Shown piece after piece: positions 47,499 to 59,289 of a stretch of 64,000 nt of DNA. Position numbers and translations under genes: made by a program. Numbering within the stretch: position 1 is the stretch's first letter; the number at the start of each line of letters is the position of its first letter. This DNA is from Colletes latitarsis (lineage: Eukaryota > Arthropoda > Insecta > Hymenoptera > Colletidae), in contig NC_135144.1 of assembly GCF_051014445.1 (NCBI RefSeq), positions 4,402,001 to 4,466,000 on the forward strand. The letters run 5' to 3'. Below the pieces are notes generated by a model. It was not told the DNA's origin and made no database searches. It saw nothing but the letters and a program-made list of their open reading frames with translations.

Positions 47499-48145
47499 TG
47501 CCAGATTCAGCACCCGGTGCTTTACTCACACATGGCAGATCACGCGTACGTGAGCTCGTGGAGTTTCGGAAAGTTGACAAAGGCAAACTGACACATGCTC
47601 TCTTTCTCGATTATTCCGAAGCTGCTCGAAGTAATTTCGGTCTGTCTCGTGGGATTCGAGAGAGAAAGGCTCACATTTGCCTTCTCGCTCTTAACAACTG
47701 AAATCCGACCTCCTGTCTACGGCATACGATTTGGAATCTCGAGCCGTGATTCTCGACTGCCCAGGCATTTTTACTTTCCGATCTATGTAGGCGCACATAA
47801 GCAAAGTACCCATAATGGAAAAAAAATTTTGTAAAATTTATTTTACGGAAATACACATTTTAAGACCCCCTGATCATATTTTAATTATTGAAAAAGAAGA
47901 TATTTTTTTTATTATTCCCATATATGAGCGTACATATGTATATTAATAATACGATTTTTCAAAATCAAAATTCTTTAAGATTGAAAATTAATAAATTAAA
48001 ATGAGAGTCCACTCTTTGCCAGTATCGTGCACGCTGTGGCATTTTTCAATAAGGAGAGTTCTTATTTTTATGACATAAACAAAAAAGTAGAATTAATAGT
48101 TGCGGAAAGTAATTAATAATGATTTTCCTCGAGATATTTTGAGTT
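47499..48145 (-). repeat. 5' LTR of the Gypsy element, U3 lost
   Basis: Matches 34946-35540 in the same orientation, with substitutions and small indels, including an AT-rich insertion near 47950-48020. The match ends near 48145, so the outer (U3) part seen at the other end is missing or replaced. The two LTRs differ at many sites, indicating an old insertion. Confidence 0.55.
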
Positions 48146-50344
48146 AACCGTATCAATTTGTTATGACGAACTAAATATTATATGTTTGATTTGGCTTAAT
48201 TTTGCATAAAAAAATAATTGTATCGATCCATAAAAATTAATAACGTGCACGATACCGCTCAATGCAAACCACGGGAAGGTGGTGGTCTCTTCCATCAGGA
48301 GGGGAATGTAAAAAACTGTTATTTAATTATGCAATGTGCAATATTGAAATGTTTAAACTAATGTAATGAAAAAAGAGCTCGTGGATACATTAATTTTTGA
48401 TTAATGTACATACGAGCTATAGTCACGAGATCCCCACCATCAAACCGTTTAAAAACAAAGGAATAGTGATCCCGTTTACCAGTGTGATACAAAGTATGCT
48501 GTTTCGGCCGCGAAGCACTATGCCCAATTGCTCTGTGCTGCGTGGACCGTGCGTATGACAACAGCCCCGATGTTGTGTTCCCTTAACCTTGGCGTGAAGG
48601 ACCACCCAACTGATGTTGGGAAATTGCCGATACCCTTGAATCCCGTTGATTCAAGGAGAGCCCGTTGCTACACGAGCCCGTTACTTCGATCCACACGAAT
48701 TTCCAAAACCAATGTTCCAACGAATCTCAAAACGAATCTCCAAACGAATCTTAAAGTTACCCTTAACCTAAGCTCGGTATCCCCTACCAAGGTGACGAAA
48801 ACGCGTAGCGTTTACCGGTGGGAGGATTGGTTAAACCAATCCTCAAAGTCGTCACCTTGGCAGGGCGTTTCTTAACCTTTACAACATTCCCGCCCACCCT
48901 GCTGACCAGTGTCCTGGTACACCATGCAAGAGTGAGCGAGAACATTGCCTTTTTTATAAATAATTTGGGGAAAGCCAGAGCCCCCAAGACCCCGGTGGTC
49001 TGCCGATGTGCGCTACCGCGGGTTTACGATACGTCAATCGCTATTGAGGCAAGGAAGAGCTCCAAGGATTCCAAGTCCCGTGTGGAGTTTGGAATTTCCT
49101 TAATGACCGTAACGTACTTTATCAAGCAAAAATGTCTCGAAGGCCTAATCCTCAAAAATAGCGGAGAAGTCACGTCCGTATCATAAACCCCGCGATGTCA
49201 AGGTTCCTTAAGAATCCTTAACATATGGGTTGGATTTTAAATTTGAAAAGGATATAGTCGAATATTTTTAAAGGTACAAAACATAGCGTTTCATTTTAGA
49301 ACAGTAACATGAGTTAGCAGGTACTATCATAAAACTGTTTTAGCCAGTTATATCCCTTTTCACCTGAAGTATAAGGTAAAAAGTACGAGGTACAAGTAAA
49401 TCGAAATCCGAAAATCATTCACATTATATCATTGTAAATGAAGTGGCCTTTCCATCAGAGTTAAATACAAAATTCTGTAATTTCTGTGAAAACTGAATTT
49501 TCATTAGATGTACGTGGTGTTTAAAATTGTTATGTTTTGACTGTTTTTACAAAAAATACCATCCAGATTCATGTACTTCATATATTGAAAATAACACATG
49601 TTAAATGTAATTGGTAAATTCAACTTTAAAAAAAAATATTCGAAGATCAGACAAAAATATAATGTCACATTTAGTGTACCATTAAAATATAATTAAAAAA
49701 AAAAGATTTCTTTTAGCGGGGTTCGAATCTGCAGAGCAAAAGAAGCTCGAATTTGCAGCCAAATACCTCATCATTCACGACATGCTAGTTGTCCGTGTAT
49801 TTGGTTCTATTTTTGGAGATAAGTAGCTGTAATAACTTTAATAATATTTTGCAGTAAAACTTAACCCAAAACCGGGTACCATTCTAACTTTCCCTTGTTA
49901 GAACCGAGTTTTCAATTTGTTTTAGCGAAAATCCCAGCCGGTTAAGCTGTTTACTGTTGTTTTTAATTACCAAGCATTTATTTCTTAATTAACCCTTTGC
50001 GAGTAAAACCATTTTGCACATTATTTTAAAACATTTGTGGTATTCGTGTTCAATGCGATTTAAGTAAGCATTTAATATATAAGATTTCATTTAAGTTTTT
50101 CTTTTCTAGAGAAGATAAAGAAAAAGTTTATTTAATTTTTTTTACATAAAATTGAATTCTTCCCAAGATTTATATGAAACATTTAAAAGATCTTTTATAA
50201 ATTACGCCTATGTATCGAAACAACTATGAAACAAGAAATATAATCATTATTATCCATGGGCTGATTATAGTCAAAGACTAATCGGACTTTGAAATGAGAA
50301 CATAAAACTTAAATGTAAAGTTCCATTTAAATTCATTCAGCCAT
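48146..50344. other. Unidentified; GC-richer repeat-like block 48440-49200
   Basis: 48440-49200 is GC-richer than its surroundings and contains a structured hairpin (48787-48860). ORFs on both strands lack motifs. It may be an LTR or other repeat, but no partner copy lies in the window. 49200-50344 is plain AT-rich sequence. Confidence 0.35.
48787..48860. repeat. Nested inverted repeat (hairpin)
   Basis: Outer arms CCAAGGTGACGA (48787-48798) and TCGTCACCTTGG (48849-48860) are perfectly complementary. Inner arms AGGATTGGTT (48823-48832) and AACCAATCCT (48834-48843) form a second perfect stem. Between them lies AAACGCGTAGCGTTT, itself a small palindrome. Confidence 0.85.
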
Positions 50345-50840
50345 TTATACTCAATCGTATTAATAATATACATATGTACGCTCATACATAGGTATAATAA
50401 AAAAAAAATTCTTTTTTTTCAATAATTAAAATATGATCAGGGGGTCTTAAAACGTGTATTTCCGTAAAATAAATTTTACAAAATTTTTTTTCCATTATGG
50501 GTACTTTGCTTATGTGCGCCTACATAGGTCGGAAAGTAAAAATGCCTGGACAGTCGAGAATCACGGCTCGAGATTCCAAATCGTATGCCGTAAACGGGAG
50601 GTCGGATTTCAGTTGTTAAGAGCGAGAAGGCAAATGTGAGCCTTTCTCTCTCGATTCCCACGAGGCGGTCCGAAATTACTTCGGGCCGCTTTGGAATAAT
50701 CGAGAAAGAGGGCATGTGTCAGTTTGCCTTTGTCGACTTTCCGAAACTCCACGAGCTCACATACGCGTGATCTGGTATGTGTGAGTAAAGCACCGGGTGC
50801 TGAATCTGGCATCTCTGGTGACGAGGTCGCGATCACGGTC
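50345..50840 (+). repeat. Third Gypsy LTR fragment with primer-binding site
   Basis: Reverse-oriented copy of 47499-47945. The LTR part ends ...TGGCA at 50811 and is followed by the putative primer-binding site TGGTGACGAGG (from 50816). No internal element follows, so this is a truncated remnant of a second, plus-strand insertion. Confidence 0.55.
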
Positions 50841-52416
50841 GGATCGCTAGGCCTTCATTTCTCGAAAAATAATGTAAATATACAATTGATATACACTGTC
50901 CTATTAGTCATAAGAAATTTTATTTTTTTCTAATTAGAATAGTTTTCGAAAAAATCGCTGGCTAGTAATAACGTAAACACTCTGTATACTTAATACAATT
51001 ATAGAGAACAAAATTTGGTATTAAAAGACTTTCAGTATACTTGGTATTCATAAGTTTCGATGAAACTGTATTTTGTACATACATTATTGATAAAATTTTT
51101 GAAATTTGAAAGTTAACTATGTATTTATACATGTTTTATAAACATTTTGTGTGCTACATATGAATTTATACAGTTCTAATAAATTATTTGAAAATTACTC
51201 GAAATAATTCTTTGTTTATACAAAATTTATAAACAAGTTTTGTATTATTTGATATAAATGTAACGATGTATTAAATTTAAAATAGTTATTAATATGCATT
51301 AAATGCATTTATAAAAGACTATTTTTTTAGGCAAAGTTTTCAAGACATACTGAAAGTTTCAAAACCTATAAAGAATTCCAGATCCGCTAGGACTTTCAAG
51401 ACACGTGAAAACTTTTAAGACTTATAAAGACTTTCAAAAGTGCCGGGATTTGAAAAATAATGTTATGGTATGTTCAACACGTTGCAGCGGCTAAAATCTG
51501 CTATTCCGAACATAGCAACCACCTTATATCCACATGTAAACGACGAAATTAAAACTATAAAGTATAACTGGATTATACGTTGCGTATTAATACGGGGATC
51601 GATCATTTTAGATAAATATCAATAACGGAAATGAAGAATATAATGTAAAAAAATAATTCATTTAATTTTTTTAATCATGCACGAAATTTTTAATTAAAAA
51701 CGAAATGATATTGCTTACAGGCAATGCTGTTCAAGTCGACAACAGTACTAACAGATACAAAAATACATTTTCATTGTAAATAATTATTGACTCATTCTTC
51801 TTTAAATTACGACCCTACCACGATATTATTTTTATAATAAAAAGGAATTTACTGCTTGTTTGTCGAGAAATAATTCGTCATCTTCGGCACTAGATGGAGT
51901 TTATTAGGAGAGTTTTCGGCTTACAATTGGAGGGATCACGTTTTTTGCGTTGCTCGTGCTTTTGTAGTATTTATTTAATAGTATAGTGATATATCTAAAT
52001 AATTATATTAAGAATTACAAGGTATACAGTGTAATCTTCACTACTCAAGTAATTTCATTTTATTAGTCTAATTTGGTCTATAATATTATTGTATTTATAA
52101 AAGTGGGGTTAAGTAACCCACTCCACGTTGTTGTATGCAGCGAGAGACGCCTTTCCTCCGGACCTGATAGAGTGTGAGGAAAACGAAGTTAAAATGATAG
52201 ATTGGGATCAAATAGAGTGGATGATATTAAAATCAAAAAGAAATATATCATTCAAAAGAAAAATTTCAAGATTCTTAATAGAATCGAAACTACGAACTCA
52301 ATACTAGATAAGTCTCCTCGCCGGTAAATGTTTATTTTAGTGGCTTTGCCATAAATTTGTTTATTTTTGTTTTGTTTTTAATAGTTTTTTTTTAAATTAT
52401 TCACTCTCTAGGTTTC
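50841..52416. other. AT-rich stretch, no gene recognised
   Basis: Contains an irregular repetition of ACTTTCAAG / AAGACTT words near 51330-51450. At about 52120-52310 one frame stays open for about 60 codons (DLIECEENEVKMIDWDQIEW) and might be a degraded coding fragment of unknown origin. Confidence 0.35.
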
Positions 52417-52764
52417 GTGGTGCACCATTTTTGTCTTAAAGGTGTAGCTAAAGCTAAAATTCACTTTGATAGCTATGTGGAAGCAAATAAGTTACTCAAT
52501 TCTGGCAAGTTAAAGGATCTAGGCATCTCTGTGTATGTTCTCAGATGCAAATTAAAGAGAAAAGAAGTATTGAAAGGCTTCAGCAAAGAATTTGAGACTG
52601 ACGACCTATTAAATCGAGCAAAGTCATCCTACAAAATTTTATATGTAAAAAGGCTTAATAGGAAGATCTTCAATCCTCTCATTAAATTACATACTTGGGT
52701 TCCAAATAACGCAATTCATCATGTTAGAAAGTTTGACTCTCCCGCAGAAAATACAATTATATAG
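52417..52764 (+). pseudogene. Non-LTR retrotransposon ORF1 (Gag-like) fragment
   Basis: About 115 open codons. The pattern KGVAKAKIHFDSYVEANKLL, then ISVYVLRCKLKRKEVLKGF and LYVKRLNRKIF resembles the central domain of Gag-like ORF1 proteins of insect I/Jockey-type elements, with its aN-ll, gvikGv and RL-rk signature. Both ends are missing and no RT follows, so it is an isolated truncated fragment. Identification is by motif pattern only. Confidence 0.45.
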
Positions 52765-53859
52765 TCTGCTACAGAAAGAAATTAGACTGTACATCAAATC
52801 AGCCAAGGTATGTAGAAACTACTCCAGATATGGACACATTACCAAATACAGATAGCCCTTCTACAACATGGCATCCTATAACACAATTCATAAATTGCAA
52901 AAACCCTCCTACAACATGGCATCTTATAACATGGTTTTGCTTTAACACAATAAGAAAATTGCAAAATTGTTTGTACAACACTGTACTTCTACAGCATTGA
53001 ATGACATGATTTTTGCTTAACATATTTAAAAACTAAATTACCTTAAAATAATGATGCGAAGGAATGATGAACTATAGTGGCTTTACATGAAAATATAGAA
53101 ACAAATTATAATTTAATAAATTACGGTTGCGTTAAATTAAAATAACATTATTTGTTTTGTGTTATACATACATTTATATTTTTCATAAAAATTAAGTTGT
53201 TTATGTAGAATTAAAATAAAATATTTGTTTTTAATAAGTTTTCGGAACATAACTCCTGTTTTTATACTGGCTCTGGGTCTCATAACACGGTTTCACACAA
53301 CACTGCATTTTTTAGTAACCTATCTACTGTGTTATAAGAGGGTTACCTGTACTGCAGAAGTTCAAAAACCTGCTTTTTTTTATAGGTTAATCATTCATGA
53401 CCAAATTCACTCCTGCGAAGTAACATGTCTTCTGCTCTCGCCAACAAAAATAATAATGGTTTTTGTATGGATTACATACAAAAGAGGGACCTTAACATCT
53501 TTTCCTGGAAGTGCAGATAGACCCTATCTACAACAAAGGAAATGATTGAACATGTTCTACATTATGAGGTAACAATTTATGCAGAAACTTAAGCCAACTT
53601 CTTCTTTCTCTTTTTTCTGCGCTTAGAAAGTGCAATATTGTACCTAGTTTAAGACTTTCTTATCTTTAAATATTAAATAATATTAATTTTGTAACTGAAT
53701 CTATCGATTCACCTGGAGTCTAAGATCTTTAATCTTAACAATTATTATTATTCTGTTGGGACCAGTTGAGGGTGAAGCTTTTCTAAATAACTAAATTGAT
53801 GATTATTATTTTTTTATATTAATTATAAGTGAAAACATTTTGTTTCCTTTATTAATTAA
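52765..53859. other. No gene recognised
   Basis: An imperfect duplication of about 65-70 bp with CCT(T/A)CAACATGGCATC occurs at about 52857-52990. The ORF at 53225-53545 has no motifs. Confidence 0.4.
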
Positions 53860-54383
53860 CCCATTTGCATCCACTAGTGGAATATTCCGCAAATGATGCT
53901 CGTCTCTTGTCACCGCGCGAACTATTCCGCGAACCGTGACTTTCTTATATCACTGGTAGCGGACTATTTCGCATATAACATGGTTCGCGTATTGTTGCCA
54001 ATCTGTGAACATTTCAGCTGTTCTTATTGTGTTTGTTTGATTTACGACACACAACCGCGTTTAGTCAAGGCCAGTATAGCCAAAACTATAGGATTTCGTT
54101 AGTAAATATAAAGTGTCAAACTTAGTCGGCGAAGGCAGTCCTGGATGATTGCGATCCTACCGGATTGTCGGATGGCATGCACGTGCTCGGCCTCGCGTAC
54201 TTGGACCTGAGCCATATTAAATAAATTCTATGAATTATTCTGAAGTCATTTATTGTAGAAGTTAACGAAAATAATTAAATTCCCAATATATGGCCGTGCG
54301 CGGTGATATGGGCCAAGTTTGGATAGCACCGATGTTTTTGTTGTTGAGCTTAACAACTTAAGTAGAGCCATGATGCAAATGGG
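53860..54383. mobile_element. Non-autonomous piggyBac-type element
   Basis: 524 bp with terminal repeats CCCATTTGCATC and GATGCAAATGGG directly inside TTAA duplications (53856-53859 and 54384-54387). CCC termini plus TTAA are the piggyBac signature. The interior has GC-richer segments (CCGCGCGAACTATTCCGCG) and no transposase. Confidence 0.85.
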
Positions 54384-54387
54384 TTAA

Positions 54388-55056
54388 GAATTTTAGACTT
54401 TCGTAAGTTCATAGATACTATGTATCAGGTACAATAGTTCAGATACATATAATAGTAAAATATGTTATACAAAAATAATAGTATGACAAAATGTACATTT
54501 GTACTTGCATTTCTTTAATCTGTGGCTTACAATTTGATTTTATTTATATTGTATTATGTATGTCTATAAATTTTTGGAGGGAATGTTAAATGCTATACAT
54601 ATTTTCACATCGTGCGTCTTAATATATACATATGCACATATGTATACAAAGAGGTACTTAGGCGGCAAGACAGGAAGCTATAACTATATTGAATGTAAAT
54701 TGTCTTAAGGGTTTACAGATTTATGTCATATGAAGTACAGAATATTTTTTAGGCTTCGATATTTGGATCTTTAAGAAATTTTGTGATGTTGCATTGTGGA
54801 AATTAGTTGACTTTCTTCAAGTTGTGGATCATAGTGTTTCAATGGTTAAAATACAAGAGCCATCTTTGTAATATGTGGTCGATGTCTTGAAATGTGTTCA
54901 GGTGGATAGATCTGACAAGGAGAGTACAAGGCATTAGGGTCGCAGATTTAGTTTAAAGTTTGCAGGATGACAGATATAGTTCCTCTGTTGATAAAGCCAT
55001 ATGATTATAGGGACTACTACTCTATAGTTTTTTAGATATTTGCAAGTAAAGATTTA
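54388..55056. other. No gene recognised
   Basis: AT-rich spacer between DNA-transposon relics. Confidence 0.4.
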
Positions 55057-55440
55057 TCATTTCCTAAATAAAGTTCTATTCAAAACAATTACAATATAGT
55101 GGTTTGGTGTAATGACATTAGGTTTCGAGTTTGAACACCAACTTGCTCCATTCAAAAATTGGCTTTCTATACCTCTTAGTATATTTTCTATTATTTTTTC
55201 ACAAGCAACTATAATTCTTATGCGTAAATCAATAATATTTTCAGTAGGTGTCTGGAACACAATCTGTTTTAAGTAGTCCCATAGAAAAAAGTTACAAAAG
55301 TTGAGGTCTGGTGATTTTGGAGGCCATGTAATTTGGCCCTCCACGACCAATTCACTTATTCTGAAAAGTATTACTTGGTCAATTTCGAATAGTTGCGACA
55401 TAATAAGCAGGAGCTTCGTCATGTTAGAACCGAAGTCTTC
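55057..55440 (-). pseudogene. Tc1/mariner-superfamily transposase, C-terminal fragment
   Basis: Minus strand. The motif WPPKSPDLNFCNFFLWDYLK holds the third catalytic Asp region, followed by FQTPTENIIDLRIRI and a helical tail. This matches the DDE-type transposase C-terminus common in insect genomes (xPPRSPDLTPxDFFLWGxLK). The upstream catalytic parts are missing, and the frame is lost beyond 55440. Confidence 0.65.
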
Positions 55441-55850
55441 GTTTGCTTGTTTTTTTTTTCGCGAATAATAATTTTATTGTTGGCGCGATGTACAGCTCGT
55501 CACGATGAGCGTCAAATGATCGATACAATAATCTTGCTGCCGATTCTGTGATTTTAACCCGGATGACTGGGAGCCCTATTCTTATATACAGTTATGTGGG
55601 AATTTGGGGGTTCAATAGAGCACAATGCGATTTCCTTTTAGTAATAGTTTGAATGTGCAGGAGGTTTCGTCACAGGCATAAAAGATACGTAGTGGTAGTA
55701 GTAGTAAGTCGGAAGGACTGTAGGTGGCGCAGTAAATGCCGTTTTATTTTTAACAAGTTACTCACAAAATTGAGTATACATCTACATTGGTAGTAAAAAT
55801 CAGCGGGAAAATGATTTAAATCACGCATATTTGAGAGTGAGAACACAGTA
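55441..55850. other. No gene recognised
   Basis: Spacer between two transposon relics; GC moderate around 55490-55580. Confidence 0.4.
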
Positions 55851-56609
55851 TATAGTGAGCGTCAATATAAAGTTAATATTTGAAATTTTCAACTTCCCTT
55901 TGAAATAATTTAAAAGGTATGAGAGAAAACAGGAAAAAGGTATGTAGTATTGAAAGCTCAATTTGTCTTCTATAAAAAATATATATTTTTTTTTAGTAAT
56001 AATTTAACAATAAACAAACATATAATGCAAAGAACAAAAATGTCCCTTTTCCTTGAGTCAATATAGAGTTTACGATCAATATTACTTGATAATCCGAGAT
56101 TAATATATTTGTCAATAATCTTTTTCACAACCACATGGTTTCTTTGCACAATTTTAGCAATTTCTCTTAAGGACTGTCTATTTATATGCATTTCGATTAT
56201 TATTTGGCGCTCTTCAACAGTTGTTTATTTACCCATTTCAAGATTACACAAATAGTATCTCCTTCTGTTGTTTTGTCATGGGTACAAAACACGGGGATTT
56301 CCCAAGATCATATTACTAAACAGTGATGCCAACATAACCAGAAATTGTTGCAATAGTTATAACTATGTACATAAAAGCAGGGGTGTTAACTTTATATTGA
56401 CTCAAGGAAAAGGGACTTTTTTGTTCTTTGCATTATATGTTTGCTTATTGTTAAATTATTACTAAAAAAAAATATATGTTTTTTTATAGAAGCCAAATTG
56501 AGTTTTCAATACCATACACTTTTTTCCTGTTTTCTTTCATACCTTTTAAATTATTTCAAAGGGAAGTTGAAAATTTAAAGTGTTAACTTTATATTGACGC
56601 TCACTGTAT
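55851..56609 (-). mobile_element. Tc1-like element with double-site inverted repeats
   Basis: Inverted arms of about 225 bp (55851-56078 and about 56383-56609). Each arm has an outer site GTGAGCGTCAATATAAAGTT and an inner site CTTGAGTCAATATA(G/A)AGTT in direct orientation about 200 bp apart. This is the inverted-repeat/direct-repeat layout known from Sleeping Beauty-type Tc1 elements. TA lies at both ends. The interior retains only the transposase N-terminal DNA-binding region. Confidence 0.75.
55970..56235 (-). pseudogene. Tc1 transposase N-terminal helix-turn-helix fragment
   Basis: Minus strand, TVEERQIIIEMHINRQSLRE followed by IAKIVQRNHVVVKKIIDKYI: the first helix-turn-helix of Tc1-type transposases. 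The frame then runs straight into the inverted arm, so the catalytic domain has been deleted. A stop precedes TVEER. It could at most bind the terminal sites. Confidence 0.6.
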
Positions 56610-56770
56610 ATTTATTAGCACAGTTTAATAGACCATTAACAAAAGAAAAACAAAATAATATTAAGTATTTGCTTATATTTAACTGAAAATGTAAAGTTAT
56701 TGAAGTTTTATCGACACAAAATTGAGGATACATATTTACATTTAGGCTATAATATATAAATAAATTAACA

Positions 56771-57412
56771 TCAGTATTTTATGGCACGGCCTTTGGCATC
56801 AATAACAGCCTGTAAACGTCGTAGCATAGTATGAATTAATTTTTTAATGAAAGAAGGTGACATTTTGTCTCATTCTTCACGTAGTTGTAGTTTTAATTGT
56901 TCTACATTTGCAAAATTATGATCTAGTAATTTTATTTTTAATTCTCTCCAAACATGCTCGATCGGATTAAGATCGGGCGACTAGGGAGGAGTTTTTAATA
57001 ATTTTGATACGTTATATAAAAACCATTTTTGTACAACATAAGATCCATGTTTCGGGTCACATTGTCTTGTTGGAAATAGTATATAGGTGGCATTTGTAGC
57101 TTTTCAGCCGATTGTTTTAAGTTTGTTTTTAAAATATTTAAGTATTTCATTTTATCCATGGTACCGTCAATAGATTCTATATTCCCGGTACTATTTTGAG
57201 CTTTACAACCTCATAACATCACCGAGCCTCCTCTGTGTTTGATTGTCGAACAGGTATTGCAAACATGGTATTCTGTATTGGGTTCCCTCCATACAATTTG
57301 TTCTTTTTCATCACGTCCAAGTAAGCCTATTTTAGTTTTATCAGAAAATATAATATTTTTCCAAAAATTTCCGGCACAATTAACGAAGGTTTCTGCGAAT
57401 TGTAAACTCTTT
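56771..57412 (-). pseudogene. Tc1-like transposase, broken
   Basis: Minus strand: FWKNIIFSDKTKIGLLGRDE with the first catalytic Asp, STIKHRGGSVML, DKMKYLNILK, YYFQQDNVTRNM with the second Asp, SPDLNPIEHVWRELK, and the C-terminal RRLQAVIDAKGRAIKY before the stop at 56771. Several in-frame stops and a shift near 57000 inactivate it. The N-terminal third is missing. It is a different lineage from the Tc1 relics at 10861 and 55970. Confidence 0.75.
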
Positions 57413-57419
57413 TAGGTAA

Positions 57420-58860
57420 GGGTGGAAAGGAGTGCGGTACTAAGGAAATAAGTTTCCACAGTACCAGGGAGGGGGCGTAGGAGAGGGCGAAGATTACTAA
57501 GGCTACAGTAGCTTCGGTGTCGGGGCGTGAGTCTGAGTTGTAGCCGGTGTTTGTGTAAAATGAAATGTTTAATAATATAATAATACAATGAACAGAATTA
57601 ACAAAAAGGTATATTAGTTTTACAAGGTCGCCACGTGCTTCTCTCTTTGTGCAGCGCCTTCGTTTTCGTGTGGTGGTCAGGCGAAAGAAAAAAAACTTGA
57701 CATCCGGTCCGCGTCTGCGCATCACCCACTTAATGGGGACTTGCGTCATCTAACCCATAGCGCGCCTGTACGCCATAAACATAGCGCACACTTCAACATT
57801 CGGTTTTGGAGTTGAGCCATGAGAAGGGCTGGTCGTTTATTCTTCGTTCTTCTACTTACAATGAGTTGTCCGCGGTAGATCCGTCGCCGGTGAGAGCTCG
57901 GTACCAACTGGCCGAGGGCGAAGGCCCAAGCGTAGGTGGCGACGCTCCGCGAAGGTGCCGCGATACCGATATCTTCTGATCTGTAGTTCCTTAGTGGGGC
58001 TACTAGGGAAGTTGAGGTTGGAGTTGAGTGTTTTTGTGATTATCTTGTTTATGTATTCTGAAATGTATTCTATTTTTGCCTCATCGTGTAGAGAAGCCGT
58101 GGTATGGTATCTGTGTTTGTTGAGTATTATCCGGAGGTATTTATTCCGTACGACCTGTATTTTGTGGAGATAAGATTTGAGTGCGGTGCACCAGACTTGT
58201 GCACCGTATATTATTGATCTGATGCAGGTTTTGTGTAGGCAAATCTTTGTTTTTAGGGAGAGTGGGCTCTTTTTGGCAATCAACGGGTATAATGTGCAGA
58301 GGATGCTAATATGCCTTTGCAGGCTCTATCCTGAATGTTAGGGAGCTAGTTAAGTTTTTTATCAGACCATATACTCAAATATTTTACTTTCGTTGCCCAT
58401 TGGGTGGGGTGGCTGTTTACCAGGATGTTGGTTGGGTTGGGGGATCTTTTTCTAGTAAAAAGGATGGCCTGGGTTTTGTGGGATTTAGGATTAGTTTCCA
58501 TGCGTTGGTAAATTGAGAAAGGTCAAGGTGTGTTTGAGTGTACTTTACTGCTTGATTTGAAATCCATGAGGGTGCGTATATGGCTGTGTCGTCTGCATAG
58601 AGGGCAATTTTGGTGTTTGGGTTTTTGGGGATGTCACTGACAAAGAGGTTGAGTAATACTGGGCCTAGAACTGAGCATTTGGGACCCCTCTGTGTAGTGG
58701 TTTGTATGTGGACAGGGAGCCATTGTGGGATACTGTGATTTTCCGGTCGGTGAGGAAGCTCTGAATTGTTTTGATGGTGTGCAGAGGCAGGTTTCTTCTG
58801 TGGAGTTTCAGGAGAAGGCCATTGTGCCATACGGTGTCAAAAGCTTTCTGGAGGTCTAGT
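57420..58860 (-). mobile_element. Jockey-clade non-LTR retrotransposon, 5'-truncated
   Basis: Minus strand. It begins inside RT at 58860, runs through the ORF2 end at 57852, and has a 3' region down to about 57420 where it meets the Tc1 relic. The 5' truncation is typical of target-primed insertion. No clear A tail is seen. Confidence 0.65.
57852..58860 (-). pseudogene. Jockey-clade reverse transcriptase, C-terminal part
   Basis: In order on the minus strand: LDLQKAFDTVWHNGLLLKL (first catalytic Asp region), SVLGPVLLNLFVSDIPKNPN, IALYADDTAIYAPSW (catalytic YADD intact), DLSQFTNAWKLILNPTK, then after shifts near 58680, 58417 and 58290 the thumb and tail LKTKICLHKTCIRSIIYGAQ VW. This order and spacing fit Jockey/RTE-type ORF2. 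The endonuclease is absent. Confidence 0.75.
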
Positions 58861-58888
58861 AGTTAATTTTTATAAAAGTGTAAAAAAT

Positions 58889-59130
58889 TATCGTGAATCG
58901 TAATTATTCGTGACATTACCCTGCAAAGCAAACACGAAAAATAGTAAGTCGTAACTCTACAAGCAATCGCGTTTATTAATAAATCGCAATGCTATTTTTA
59001 AAGCAAACATTCAGTATCTAGATTCGCATAAAATCAATTGCGAATCGTGTCAAGTCGCAACACTACCCTGAAAACAAACGCGAAAAAAAGTAATTCGCAA
59101 CTCTATAAGCAAACGCGATTATTGCATATT
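58889..59130. repeat. Imperfect tandem repeat (about 147 bp)
   Basis: Two copies of a block containing AATCGT, then ACACTACCCTG-type sequence, AAACACGAAAAA, GTAACTCTACAAGCAA and CGCGTTTATT at about 58889-59036, repeated at about 59037-59130 (second copy partial in this frame). TCGCAA words recur throughout. Confidence 0.55.
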
Positions 59131-59289
59131 CATAACTCCATGTATATCATAACCGTGTGTTGCCTTGATAGCTGGCATGTATGCTGCAATCATGTACAAA
59201 GTACATGCATACGTGAGCCAGCCATGAAAAAAAACTAACTACCAGGTATGTAAATATGAAACCGGAATTTTTGTACAGAAAATACACAT

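Noticed and set aside
49715..49790. B-box-like GGGTTCGAATCT suggesting a tRNA
   Set aside because: No A box at the right distance, no foldable tRNA, no terminator.
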